Of a stretch of 64,000 nucleotides of DNA, positions 53,868 to 62,496 are shown in pieces; position 1 is the stretch's first letter; every line of letters begins with the position of its first letter. The DNA lies in the NCBI RefSeq assembly GCF_001787335.1, contig NZ_CP014674.1, forward strand, positions 372,001 through 436,000, read 5' to 3'. This stretch comes from Kozakia baliensis. GTDB taxonomy: Bacteria; Pseudomonadota; Alphaproteobacteria; Acetobacterales; Acetobacteraceae. The translations under genes were made by a program, and so were the position numbers. The notes beneath the pieces are model-generated. The model did no database searches, had not been told where the DNA came from, and worked only from the letters and a program-made list of their open reading frames with translations.

Positions 53868-54872
53868 TCACCGATCCGTCAGACGAAACTCGATACGGCG
53901 GTTACGGGCGAAGGCGGCGGAAGTGCTGCCGGGATCGAGGGGTTGATAATCGGAGAAGCCGGTCGCCGCCAGATGATGTGGATCGACACCCTCTTTGACG
54001 AGAACTTTCACGACGGTAATCGCACGCGCGGAGGATAATTCCCAGTTGCTGGCGAAAGCGGTATGGATCGGCTGGCGGTCGGCATGGCCGTCGATGCGCA
54101 GGATCCAAGGGATATCCGCCGGGATCTGGCCGGCGACTTGCTTGAAGGTTTGGGCGAGGGTGCTGATCTCTTTCTCGCCCGCCGGGGTGAGGTCGGCGCT
54201 GCCCTGCGGAAACAGGATCGAGCTTTGGAACACGAAGCGGTCCCCTACGATTTCCACGCCTTTCTGGTTTTTCAACGCTTCACGCAAACGCCCGAAGAAC
54301 TCCGAGCGATAGCGCTTGAGCGTATTGACCTTATCTGCCAGGGCGACATTCAACTTATTGCCCAGATCGGCAATCTGCTGATCGCGACTGGTGACGTCCT
54401 TTTTGGCGATATCCAACGCCTGGCCGATTGCCTGAAGCTGTTGGTTAAGCTGTTCCAATTGCGCCTTGAGTTGCGCAATGGTCGCCGAATCGGATTGGGT
54501 GGCTTGGCTGGCGGCGGCGAGCGCTTGATCCTTCTGCGCCACGACGCCGTTCAGCGTGCCGATTTGGGCGGAAAGCGCGTCCGCCTCCGCCTTGGTCTTG
54601 TCGCGTTCCGTCGTGAGGGAGGCGACCATCGTATCGAGTTGATGGTTGCGGTCCTGCGTCATGGAAAGCGTGTGTTCGAGCGCGGAGAGCTGTTGGCGCA
54701 GCTGATCGAGCGAATGGGTGCGGCGGCTGAGCGCGATGGACAGGAATTGCTGTCCGAGCACAAACACCAGCAACACGAACGTCACGACCATCAGCAATGT
54801 GGAAAGCGCGTCCACATAGCCGGGCCAAGCGTTGAGCGTGTTATGCGAACTGCGCCGGTTGCGTCGCGCCAT
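53868..54872 (-). CDS. MotB-like OmpA-family peptidoglycan-binding protein
   Basis: The 334-residue protein has one N-terminal transmembrane helix with a conserved Asp (AWPGYVDALSTLLMVVTFVL), as in MotB plug/proton-path segments. A long coiled coil spans about residues 40-170 (LRQQLSALEHTLSMTQDRNH). The C-terminal OmpA domain has WILRIDGHADRQPIHTAFAS, NWELSSARAITVVKVLVKEG and GFSDYQPLDPGSTSAAFARN. It is likely the stator partner of the MotA/TolQ-like protein upstream, separated by six bases. No flagellar genes are nearby, so an envelope function is inferred. Confidence 0.88.
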   Translation of the reverse strand: MARRNRRSSHNTLNAWPGYVDALSTLLMVVTFVLLVFVLGQQFLSIALSRRTHSLDQLRQQLSALEHTLSMTQDRNHQLDTMVASLTTERDKTKAEADALSAQIGTLNGVVAQKDQALAAASQATQSDSATIAQLKAQLEQLNQQLQAIGQALDIAKKDVTSRDQQIADLGNKLNVALADKVNTLKRYRSEFFGRLREALKNQKGVEIVGDRFVFQSSILFPQGSADLTPAGEKEISTLAQTFKQVAGQIPADIPWILRIDGHADRQPIHTAFASNWELSSARAITVVKVLVKEGVDPHHLAATGFSDYQPLDPGSTSAAFARNRRIEFRLTDR

Positions 54873-54878
54873 GATGGG

Positions 54879-56033
54879 TTATCCCTGCTGGCCGGAAGTC
54901 GTGGAGGCGGCAATCGTGCGTGCCAGAACGCGCAGATCGTTGCGGATTTCGCCGCTCATCTGCGCACGACCGGTATGAAGTTCTTCCAACATACGTGCCA
55001 GCAGCCCTTCGATACGGGCAAATTGCGCCTGGCCTTCCCGCACATTGTCGTAAGCGCCGGTGCCCGGCGTTGCGGCTTCGCCAACATGTTTTAGAAATGG
55101 GCTAAGCAGAGCCTGACCTTCGGCGACGCGCAGCATCAGCTTTTGGTTGGCCTGGAGCAATTCCGTCATGCCGCGCAGACGTTCCTGCAAACCGTCCAGA
55201 ACGTGCAACTGGCGCAAGCGGCTTTCCTCGCCGCGAGAAACGATATTCTGCAGGGTTTCCAGATTTTCCGCCGTCTGCTCCAAAAGTGCTTGGACATAGG
55301 CGGGGATCGGCGTGTCGGAAGACTCGGCGATCGCGCCACCATGACGGGTAACGCCCGCCAGCCATTCTTCCAATTCATTGAAGAAGCGAGTTTGTGCCTG
55401 ACCCGCGGTGAGATCGAGAAAGCCTAAAATCAACGCGCTGGCGAGACCGAACATGGAGCCGGAAAAAGCGGTGGCCATACCATGTAGCGGTTGTGCAAGG
55501 CCGGTTTTTAACTGACCGAACATCGCATCCAGATCGCCTCCGCCCACCGACATGCCGCCAATCACGCCCGCAATCGAGTTGACCGTCAGCAACAAGCCAT
55601 AAAACGTACCGAGCAGGCCGAGGAAAATCAGCAGGCCCGTCATGTAACGGGAGATCTCGCGCGATTCGTCCAGGCGTGAGGAAAGGCTATCGAGCATGGC
55701 CTGCGTCATTTGCATCGACAGGCTCATGCGTTCGGGATTGCGCTGGCGCGCCAACATGCTGGCCATGGGAGCCAGCAATTTGGGCGGCTGCGGCTGCGCC
55801 AGTCCCGTGCGTGGCTGGCGCAGCGTTTCAACCCAACGCACTTCGGGCATCAGGCGCTGCACGATGCGCAGATTCCATAAAATGCCGAACAGCAAGATGA
55901 GCAGGATCAAGCCATCCAGCATCGGGTTGGCGAAGAAAGCCGCATAAAGCGTGCCGCTGAGTAGAGCGCAGACGCCGATCACGAGCAGTAGAAAAACGCC
56001 CATGCGCAGCAGGAAAATGGTGGGTTTGGTCAT
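54879..56033 (-). CDS. MotA/TolQ/ExbB-family proton channel protein
   Basis: The 384-residue protein has two N-terminal helices (FLLRMGVFLLLVIGVCALLS, MLDGLILLILLFGILWNLRI) and two core helices of the channel family (MTGLLIFLGLLGTFYGLLLT, FSGSMFGLASALILGFLDLT). The C-terminal third is a helical cytoplasmic/periplasmic part (LLEQTAENLETLQNIVSRGE). With the MotB-like gene it forms a proton-driven stator-like pair. It overlaps the OmpA-like gene upstream by four bases. Confidence 0.88.
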   Translation of the reverse strand: MTKPTIFLLRMGVFLLLVIGVCALLSGTLYAAFFANPMLDGLILLILLFGILWNLRIVQRLMPEVRWVETLRQPRTGLAQPQPPKLLAPMASMLARQRNPERMSLSMQMTQAMLDSLSSRLDESREISRYMTGLLIFLGLLGTFYGLLLTVNSIAGVIGGMSVGGGDLDAMFGQLKTGLAQPLHGMATAFSGSMFGLASALILGFLDLTAGQAQTRFFNELEEWLAGVTRHGGAIAESSDTPIPAYVQALLEQTAENLETLQNIVSRGEESRLRQLHVLDGLQERLRGMTELLQANQKLMLRVAEGQALLSPFLKHVGEAATPGTGAYDNVREGQAQFARIEGLLARMLEELHTGRAQMSGEIRNDLRVLARTIAASTTSGQQG

Positions 56034-56842
56034 CGCGCTGCCTTCGATGAATCGACTCCGTATTGAGCCTGGGATGTGGGAACCGGCACGGCGCCTTCGG
56101 CCACGAGATCGAGGCGTTCCGGTGGGTTATCGTCTTTGGGCGGTATGCCGATGGCACGCGGGTAGATACGCGTGGTGGCGACCCCGGCGCGAATCAACAC
56201 CGAGCGCACATTCAGCGCGCGCGCCAAGGCGATGCGCCTGGGGGTGGAAACATCGTCCGGTTTGCCCTCGGCATAGGAAAGCAGGGTGATGCGCAGATAG
56301 GGCTGCTTGGCGAGTTTGCTTGCTTGATCCTGAAGCGCTTGCAGCATGTCCGCGTTGAAATCGGCGCTTTCCGGCGCGAACAGAATACGCACGCCGTTAT
56401 CGCGCGGCTGTATCGATCCTTTGGCGTCGGCCACCGGCTTCACTTCTGTGGGAGGCACGGGGGGGTGTAACGGCACCTTGACGGGCGGTGGTGGGATCAC
56501 GACGGGCGGCGGCGGAGCGGAGGGAACCGTCGGAGCTGTGCCGACACGTTGCGCAGCGCTTTGATGCGGCGCGGACGCGGCGCTCTGGGCCGTTGTGTGC
56601 TCTGATTTTGCAGGAGGCGGGGCGGCTTTGGTTTTCGAAGCCGTGTGCTGATTGCGCGTATTTTGATGAGACGTCGCGTGCGTGGCTGGCTTGGCGGCGG
56701 GTGCGGCTTTCGGCAGAGCGTCCTCATTGGTCGTCACCTGCGCGATGGCAGGCGAAGCGACAAGGAGGGCAGCCGGGAGGGCGGCCGAAAAGAGGGCGGG
56801 AAGAAGGATCGGCCGTTTCATGATACGGACGATCCTAATCAT
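56030..56842 (-). CDS. OmpA-like secreted protein, proline-rich
   Basis: The 270-residue protein has a signal peptide (LPALFSAALPAALLVASPAI). A long Pro/Ala/Lys linker follows to about residue 130, then an OmpA-like C-terminal domain (RILFAPESADFNADMLQALQ, LRITLLSYAEGKPDDVSTPR, RIALARALNVRSVLIRAGVA). The classic NxxL-type residues are partly changed. It is the first gene of a three-gene envelope operon with the channel and MotB-like proteins, and could carry their pull to the outer membrane or wall (inference). Confidence 0.82.
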   Translation of the reverse strand: MIRIVRIMKRPILLPALFSAALPAALLVASPAIAQVTTNEDALPKAAPAAKPATHATSHQNTRNQHTASKTKAAPPPAKSEHTTAQSAASAPHQSAAQRVGTAPTVPSAPPPPVVIPPPPVKVPLHPPVPPTEVKPVADAKGSIQPRDNGVRILFAPESADFNADMLQALQDQASKLAKQPYLRITLLSYAEGKPDDVSTPRRIALARALNVRSVLIRAGVATTRIYPRAIGIPPKDDNPPERLDLVAEGAVPVPTSQAQYGVDSSKAAR

Positions 56843-56870
56843 GCCGCCGCCCTGTCGGCAATGGGGGCAA

Positions 56871-57701
56871 TCAGGCTTTTCGTGTCAAAGCTTCATGGAC
56901 GAGACCGCGCAGCGGCCCGTGCAGATGTGCGTTGCCCGCCACGACGTTCACGTCATCGTCTAGATCGTTGATTTCGTGGCCTTCCGGGTCGGTCGCATAA
57001 CCGCCCGCTTCACGCACCAACAAAAGGCCCGCCGCGCAATCCCAGGGTTTCAGCCCGATCTCCCAGAAACCTTCGTAACGTCCAGCCGCGACCCAGGCGA
57101 GATCGAGCGCTGCTGCGCCGAAACGGCGAATACCTGCGACTTGTGGCATCAGCGCACCCAGTACGCGGGCGAAGGGCAAGCGGCGTTGCGCCGGAACCTT
57201 GGCGAAGGGAATGCCGGTTGCGAACAGCGCTTCGGACATTTCACGGCGTGCGGAAACGCGCAGGCGGCGTTCGTTGAGGAATGCGCCGATGCCTTTTTCC
57301 GCCCAGAACATTTCGTTGGTAGCCGGATTATAGACCATCGCCGCGGCGATCTCGGTGATGCCGTCGGAAAGCTTGCGCTGGAGGGCGATGGAGATGGCCC
57401 ATTGCGGGATGCCGTGCAGGAAGTTCGTGGTGCCGTCCAGCGGATCGACGATCCAGCGCCATGTCCAGTTATCGCCGCCGGAAGCGCCGCTTTCTTCCAT
57501 CAGGAACGCATAGCCGGGGCGCGCGCGTGCCAATTCCTCGCGGATAGTCTGTTCGGCGCGGAGATCGGCCTGCGAGACGAAGTCTCCCGGCCCTTTGATG
57601 CTCACCTGCAATTGCTCGACTTCGGCGAAGTCGCGCAGCAGGCGCTTTGCCGCCTTCTGCGCGGCGTTCTGCATGACGGTCATATGCGGAGAGAGGCGCA
57701 T
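56871..57701 (-). CDS. suhB: inositol monophosphatase family protein (SuhB type)
   Basis: The 276-residue Mg-dependent phosphatase has the metal-site motifs FLMEESGASGGDNWTWRWIV and VDPLDGTTNFLHGIPQWAIS, and the second FIG motif region DCAAGLLLVREAGGYATDPE. Substrate in bacteria can be inositol phosphate, other sugar phosphates or a non-enzymatic role in transcription. Full length. It is 29 bases downstream of the OmpA-like stop side and faces the same way as efp. Confidence 0.93.
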   Translation of the reverse strand: MRLSPHMTVMQNAAQKAAKRLLRDFAEVEQLQVSIKGPGDFVSQADLRAEQTIREELARARPGYAFLMEESGASGGDNWTWRWIVDPLDGTTNFLHGIPQWAISIALQRKLSDGITEIAAAMVYNPATNEMFWAEKGIGAFLNERRLRVSARREMSEALFATGIPFAKVPAQRRLPFARVLGALMPQVAGIRRFGAAALDLAWVAAGRYEGFWEIGLKPWDCAAGLLLVREAGGYATDPEGHEINDLDDDVNVVAGNAHLHGPLRGLVHEALTRKA

Positions 57702-57798
57702 GGGCGGGAAGCTCCTGATAGGAAGGTTTAAAGAGCGAAATCGTCAAAAAGATACAGGGGCCGCGTAAGAAATGGCGGCCCGGAACGCAGCGAGAGGA

Positions 57799-58365
57799 TC
57801 AGTCCTTGGCGCGCTCGACATAGGAAGCGTCGTCCGTGCGGACCACGACGCGCTCACCGGCTTCGATGAAGGGCGGGACCATGGTCTTGACGCCGTTCGA
57901 AAGCATGGCGGGCTTGTAGGACGAACTGGCCGTCTGGCCTTTCACGACCGGATCGGCCTCGGTGATTTCCAGCGTGACCTGCGGCGGCAGGGAAACGCCG
58001 ACCGGATCGCCTTCGACCAGCTTGACGTTGAGTTCCATGTTGTCTTGCAGGAACGGAAGCTGGTCGCCAAAGAAATCCTTGTGCAGCATGAGCTGTTCGA
58101 AGGTTTCCGGGTCCATCAGAACGATGTTGTCCCCATCCGCGTAGGAATAGGTGTAGTCTTTGTCCTCGGTCATCAGGCGTTCGACCGTGTCCGCCGTGCG
58201 CCAGCGTTCGTTGGTCTTGTTGCCGGTGTTCAAGTCGCGCATTTCGACCTGAATGAACGCGCCGCCTTTGCCCGGCGTGATGATCTGCTGCTTGAGGACG
58301 CTCCAGCGGCGGCCGTCATGCTCGATGACCTGACCAGCGCGGATAAGATTCGCCTGCTGTTTCAT
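57799..58365 (-). CDS. efp: translation elongation factor P
   Basis: The 188-residue EF-P relieves ribosome stalling at polyproline. The three-domain form is complete. The tip loop of domain I reads QIITPGKGGAFIQVEMRDL, with the modifiable lysine at residue 33. Late motifs are TLEITEADPVVKGQTASSSY and GERVVVRTDDASYVERAKD. The matching lysylation enzymes EpmA and EpmB are encoded 3-4 kb away, so beta-lysylation of this Lys is expected. Confidence 0.97.
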   Translation of the reverse strand: MKQQANLIRAGQVIEHDGRRWSVLKQQIITPGKGGAFIQVEMRDLNTGNKTNERWRTADTVERLMTEDKDYTYSYADGDNIVLMDPETFEQLMLHKDFFGDQLPFLQDNMELNVKLVEGDPVGVSLPPQVTLEITEADPVVKGQTASSSYKPAMLSNGVKTMVPPFIEAGERVVVRTDDASYVERAKD

Positions 58366-58554
58366 AAATTACGATTCCCGGAATCCGAAAAAGGGGACGC
58401 GACAAGAGAGCGTTGAAAAACGCTGGAAAGACGCGGGCTTCTAACGCCGCAACGGCGGAAGGGCAAGCGAGACGCGCTCCTGAAGCTGTGAACGGCGGTA
58501 AGTTGAAAACCGTTCTACATGAATATGTCGGGTCTCATCATAAGGAAATCATCC

Positions 58555-58860
58555 ATGTATGACATGAACAATCTCTCCAAACTCAAGGTTCTGGACGAGC
58601 AGGCGCCCGAACCGATGAAGGCTTTCTGGGCATTCAACGATGCCGCTTTCGCGGAAGGCGCGCTCAGCAAGCTCACGAAGGAACTGATCGCGCTGGGCGT
58701 GGCCGTGACCACGCAATGCCCCTACTGCATCGAACTGCACACCAAAGCCGCGCGCGATGCTGGCGCGACGGACGCGCAGCTTTCCGAGGCGGCTATCGTG
58801 GCGGCAGCCATCCGTGCAGGTGGCGCAGTGACGCACGCCACCCATATGTTCAAAAAATAA
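58555..58860 (+). CDS. carboxymuconolactone decarboxylase/AhpD-like protein
   Basis: The 101-residue protein belongs to the AhpD/CMD superfamily. The redox motif CPYC is present in GVAVTTQCPYCIELHTKAAR, followed by EAAIVAAAIRAGGAVTHATH with a catalytic-type His. Such small members act in peroxide or thiol chemistry. AAGGAA lies nine bases before ATG 58555; the longer frame from 58519 lacks support. It stands alone between efp and a membrane protein gene. Confidence 0.87.
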   Translation: MYDMNNLSKLKVLDEQAPEPMKAFWAFNDAAFAEGALSKLTKELIALGVAVTTQCPYCIELHTKAARDAGATDAQLSEAAIVAAAIRAGGAVTHATHMFKK

Positions 58861-58881
58861 GCATCAGACGAAGGGTGCCGA

Positions 58882-59340
58882 TTATTCCTTGCGCGCCCAA
58901 AGCGTTCCGCCCGCCATGCCGAGAGCCATGGCGGCGTAGACGGCAGTCATGGCACGTTTGTCGAGCACGAACTCCCAACCGGGCGTGAACCGCTTCGGCG
59001 TAAAGCGATAATCGACGATGGCCGCCACCGCGCTCGTCCCGATAGCCACGGCAAGCGCGCAAGCGGGGGAAACGGGTCCTTTTCCCAAGGCTTTTTCATA
59101 GAACAGCGCCCAGAAGAGCGTTGCAGCATGGTTCGTGCCATAGCCGAGGGCGGTATGCGCCAAATCCGCGCGCGGCACTTCGGCCGCTTCTTCTCCCCAG
59201 GCCCAATGGGACGTCGTGTTGATTGCCTGCCAGGGCGATTTTCCGGCAATTTTGGCCAGGCCGAGCAAAGCGGCCGTGGCTGTTAGGCTGCCGAAGCTGC
59301 CGGAGGCGGCGACGCGACAGGCGAAGGGCGTTTTTTCCAT
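58882..59340 (-). CDS. hypothetical membrane protein
   Basis: The 152-residue protein has about four hydrophobic segments (SGSFGSLTATAALLGLAKIA, NHAATLFWALFYEKALGKGP, CALAVAIGTSAVAAIVDYRF, MTAVYAAMALGMAGGTLWAR). I do not recognise a named family beyond small alphaproteobacterial membrane proteins. The conserved look of WAWGEEAAEVPRADLAHTAL between spans may be a periplasmic loop. The start overlaps no neighbour, and the nuclease gene is divergent. Confidence 0.7.
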   Translation of the reverse strand: MEKTPFACRVAASGSFGSLTATAALLGLAKIAGKSPWQAINTTSHWAWGEEAAEVPRADLAHTALGYGTNHAATLFWALFYEKALGKGPVSPACALAVAIGTSAVAAIVDYRFTPKRFTPGWEFVLDKRAMTAVYAAMALGMAGGTLWARKE

Positions 59341-59422
59341 CGTCGAATCCTATGATCGTTCCTTCTATAAACCCTCAAGAACGCGGCGGTTTGAATCGAC
59401 GCTAACAAGATACGCCGCCCTC

Positions 59423-60298
59423 ATGTTATGGGGCCGCCGCATGATGTTGTGGCGCCGCTTTCTTTTCGTTTTTCTTCTCGTCATCCCGCTCTCCGCCGCG
59501 CAGGCCGCCGATTGCCGCGATCAGGTGCTCGATGGGCAATATCCTGCCCTGGTGCGTCAGGACTTAGCGGCGCGAACGACCTTGCTGTGCAATCTGTCCT
59601 TCGTGGAAATGGCCTCCGGCGTCACGCATGAGCCGTTATGGTCCGCCGAGCATCTGACACGACAGAGCGTGCGCGCCGCACGCCATCAGGTGCGGCAGGG
59701 AATCTTTCACGAAGACACGCGCCTGCCGTTCGCCGATCGCAGCACCTTGGCGGATTATCGTCGCTCCGGTTTCGACCGGGGACATATGACGCCGAGCGGG
59801 GATGCGCCGACGGAGGTCGCACAACAGCAGACATTCTCGCTGTCCAACATGGTGCCTCAAACGCCCGATCTCAATCGCGGGCTCTGGGCGGGCGTGGAGA
59901 AAGTCGTGCGCGATCTCGCAACGCAGAATGGCGAGGTTTACGTCGTGACCGGCCCGGCTTACCGGACGGAGCAGGTCGTGACGATCGGGGCGGATAAGCT
60001 TTTCGTCCCGACATCGACGTGGAAAGCGGTTTATGTTCCATCGGCGCGGGGAACAGGTGTTTATGTCTGCAAGAACGTCACGACGCCGAGTTGCGATCGC
60101 GTGCCGGTGGCGACGTTGACGCGCGTGGTCGGGATCGATCCGTTTCCGAGCCTACCCGCCGATGTAAAGGCGCGTCTGATGCCGCTGCCCGCACCGGAAG
60201 CCGAGCATTATCATGTCTCGCCGCGTCTGCGCCGCCAGACGTTGAACGTTCTGGGGCAGTTTTTGAAGAACTGGCGTGGGCTGTTCGGAACGGAGTGA
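59423..60298 (+). CDS. secreted DNA/RNA non-specific endonuclease (NUC1 family)
   Basis: The 291-residue protein has a signal peptide (MMLWRRFLFVFLLVIPLSAA, cleavage near AQA). The nuclease core has the DRGHM motif in RSGFDRGHMTPSGDAPTEVA, with the metal Asn in LSNMVPQTPDLNRGLWAGVE. EVYVVTGPAYRTEQVV is typical. It cleaves DNA and RNA outside the cytoplasm and could supply nucleotides or degrade foreign DNA. Start may be ATG 59423 or 59441. It is convergent with epmB, six bases apart. Confidence 0.9.
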   Translation: MLWGRRMMLWRRFLFVFLLVIPLSAAQAADCRDQVLDGQYPALVRQDLAARTTLLCNLSFVEMASGVTHEPLWSAEHLTRQSVRAARHQVRQGIFHEDTRLPFADRSTLADYRRSGFDRGHMTPSGDAPTEVAQQQTFSLSNMVPQTPDLNRGLWAGVEKVVRDLATQNGEVYVVTGPAYRTEQVVTIGADKLFVPTSTWKAVYVPSARGTGVYVCKNVTTPSCDRVPVATLTRVVGIDPFPSLPADVKARLMPLPAPEAEHYHVSPRLRRQTLNVLGQFLKNWRGLFGTE

Positions 60299-60304
60299 GG
60301 CTGC

Positions 60305-61345
60305 TTAGAGCGGCAGATCGTGCGTGCGGCCGTTCGGGTCGCGCACATGAAGTCCTTCGGTGTCCTGATCCAAATAATCCGGCCCGAGCGGTACTTTGCC
60401 GTGGCCGCCGGGAATGTCGAGCACATAGGTCGGCCAAGCGAGCCCCGTGACGCGACCGCGCAGATCGGCCAGCAAAGCGCGCCCCTCCGCAATCGGGACA
60501 TGGAAATGCGCGGTGCCGGGGGCAGGGTCCAATTGATGCAGATAATAGGGTTTGATGCGAGCTGTGACGAAAGCGCGCAGCAGCGCTTCGAGCGCCTCGG
60601 GCGTATCGTTGACGCCACGCAGCAGCACGGATTGGCTTAATATCGGGATGGCGCGCGCCTGTACGGCGCGAAGGGCGCGGCGGGCATCGTCCGTCATTTC
60701 GCGCGCGTGATTGGCATGGAGCACGAGCCACATGGCGCGATCCGTTTCCATGGCGTCTAGCAATTCCGGCGTCATGCGCGCCGGATCGGCGACTGGAACG
60801 CGGCTATGAATGCGGATCGTCTCGACATGTGGCATGGCGGAGAGCGTGCGCACGATATGGCCGAGGCGGCGCGGGCTGAGCATGAGCGGGTCGCCACCGG
60901 TCAGGATCACTTCGCGAATGGCGGGATGGTCTCGCAGCCAATTCAGCGCGGTATCGAGTTGCGCGTCGCTGAGCAAGCCGCCATCGGGGCCGACATGCTC
61001 GCGCCGGAAGCAGAAACGGCAATAGAGCGGGCAGACGAGCAGCGGCTTGAGCAGGGCGCGATCCGCATAGCGGTGCACGATGCCGGGCACCGGGGAAAGT
61101 GCGTCATCGCCGATCGGGTCGATGCTTTCATGCGGCGCGGTCAGTAACTCGGCAGGGGTGGGGATGACCTGGCGACCGATCGGATCGTCCGGCTTTTCGA
61201 TCAGTTCGAGGAAAGTGGGCGGGATCGCGGTGGCATAACGCTCCGCTACCGCGTCAAGCGCCGCGCGATCTTCCGCAGGGGCGAGACCGCGCTCGATCAG
61301 ATCGCGCATCCGGCGCAGTGTATGGGGCTTGACCAGGTCCGTCAT
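60305..61345 (-). CDS. epmB: EF-P beta-lysine aminomutase (KamA-like radical SAM)
   Basis: The 346-residue radical SAM enzyme converts L-alpha-lysine to beta-lysine for EF-P modification. The iron-sulfur motif is VCPLYCRFCFRREHVG (CxxxCxxC) at about residues 91-106. EVILTGGDPLMLSPRRLGHI, RIHSRVPVADPARMTPELLD and KPYYLHQLDPAPGTAHFHVP are family features. It is shorter than true lysine 2,3-aminomutases, as expected for EpmB. ATG 61345 is preferred; a start at 61393 would lie two bases from the divergent epmA ATG. The longer frame to 61675 is antisense to epmA. Confidence 0.93.
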   Translation of the reverse strand: MTDLVKPHTLRRMRDLIERGLAPAEDRAALDAVAERYATAIPPTFLELIEKPDDPIGRQVIPTPAELLTAPHESIDPIGDDALSPVPGIVHRYADRALLKPLLVCPLYCRFCFRREHVGPDGGLLSDAQLDTALNWLRDHPAIREVILTGGDPLMLSPRRLGHIVRTLSAMPHVETIRIHSRVPVADPARMTPELLDAMETDRAMWLVLHANHAREMTDDARRALRAVQARAIPILSQSVLLRGVNDTPEALEALLRAFVTARIKPYYLHQLDPAPGTAHFHVPIAEGRALLADLRGRVTGLAWPTYVLDIPGGHGKVPLGPDYLDQDTEGLHVRDPNGRTHDLPL

Positions 61346-61395
61346 GCGCTGGCTGTACTGCAAGCCGAACCTGCGCTGCAACAGAAGAGCCATCC

Positions 61396-62379
61396 ATGAC
61401 CGATATTTCCCGCATCGCTGAGCGTCTCCCGCTTCTGCGGCGCCGCGCGCAGATGCTGCGCGCCACACGCGCTTTCTTCGATGCGCGCGGCTATTTGGAG
61501 GTGGAAACTCCTTACGCTGTGCCGACGCCGGGGGAGGAGGTGCATCTGCGTTGTTTCCGCACGGTTTTGGAAAGGCCGGATGGAGGAGAAGAAACGCGCT
61601 TTCTCCATACCAGCCCGGAATTCGCAATGAAGCGCATCGTGGCGGCGACGGGATTGCCGGTGTTCCAACTCGCACGCGTCTGGCGCAACGGAGAGGCCAG
61701 CGCGCTTCATGCTCCGGAATTCACCATGTTGGAATGGTATCGCCCACAGGCCGACCTTGCTTCCCTTATGGATGAGACGGAGGAATTTCTGCGTGCCACG
61801 CTGCCACCGCGGCTGGAACGCGCGGAAGGCACGATCGAAATCGACGCGCCGTTCGAACGCCTTACGGTGGCGGAAGCGTTCGCGCGTTATGTGGGGGTGG
61901 ATCTGCTTGGAATCGGCGATGATGCGTCGGCCCTGGCCGCTGCCGCTGAAACGCCTTTGCGTGCCGGAGAGGCTTGGGAGGATTTGTTCTTCCGGCTTTT
62001 GCTGGAACGGATCGAACCGCAAATAGGTCGCACCCGCCCGACATTCCTGACCCATTGGCCCGCAGCGCAAGCTGCTCTTTCCCGGCGCGATCCAGCAGAT
62101 CCGCGCGTTGCATTGCGTTTCGAGCTTTACGCGGGCGGGATTGAACTGGCCAATGCCTTCGAAGAATTAACGGATGCGCGGGAACAGCGTGCGCGTTTCG
62201 AGGCCGACCGTCAGCGGCGTCTAGAATTTGCACCGGACCAGAACTGGCCGCTGGATGAAGTGTTTCTAGCGGAATTACCGAACATGCCGCCATGCAGCGG
62301 CATTGCGTTGGGGTTCGATCGGTTGGCGATGCTGGCCGTGGGCGCGCCTCGGCTCAGTGACATAATGTGGCTTAATTAA
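61396..62379 (+). CDS. epmA: EF-P lysine ligase (GenX/PoxA, lysyl-tRNA synthetase-like)
   Basis: The 327-residue class II synthetase-like enzyme attaches beta-lysine to EF-P. It lacks the N-terminal anticodon-binding domain of LysRS, which fits the family. Motif 2-like RFLHTSPEFAMKRIVAATGL and FQLARVWRNGEASALHAPEF, and motif 3 PPCSGIALGFDRLAMLAVGA, are present. EFTMLEWYRPQADLA is also typical. AGAAG precedes ATG. It is divergent from epmB, so both probably share a control region inside the start segment. Confidence 0.95.
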   Translation: MTDISRIAERLPLLRRRAQMLRATRAFFDARGYLEVETPYAVPTPGEEVHLRCFRTVLERPDGGEETRFLHTSPEFAMKRIVAATGLPVFQLARVWRNGEASALHAPEFTMLEWYRPQADLASLMDETEEFLRATLPPRLERAEGTIEIDAPFERLTVAEAFARYVGVDLLGIGDDASALAAAAETPLRAGEAWEDLFFRLLLERIEPQIGRTRPTFLTHWPAAQAALSRRDPADPRVALRFELYAGGIELANAFEELTDAREQRARFEADRQRRLEFAPDQNWPLDEVFLAELPNMPPCSGIALGFDRLAMLAVGAPRLSDIMWLN

Positions 62380-62496
62380 AGTATTCGTAATGCGCGTTAG
62401 TTTTAATACAGCCTAAAGCGTATCTGGTGCGTAATTAAAAAAACAAGGCTGGGAACCGGCAGGCGGTTCTGGCTTCCAGAAGGGTTAACAAAGATC

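Noticed and set aside
52090-53946. 618-codon plus-strand open frame
   Set aside because: It is the exact antisense of lepA, made open by codon bias; its protein has no recognisable domain while lepA is unmistakable.
54063-55094. 343-codon plus-strand open frame
   Set aside because: Antisense to the MotB-like gene, with no start signal or domain.
53868-56842. Zorya-type antiphage defence system
   Set aside because: The MotA/MotB-like pair recalls ZorAB, but no ZorC/D/E genes are present and the surroundings are housekeeping.
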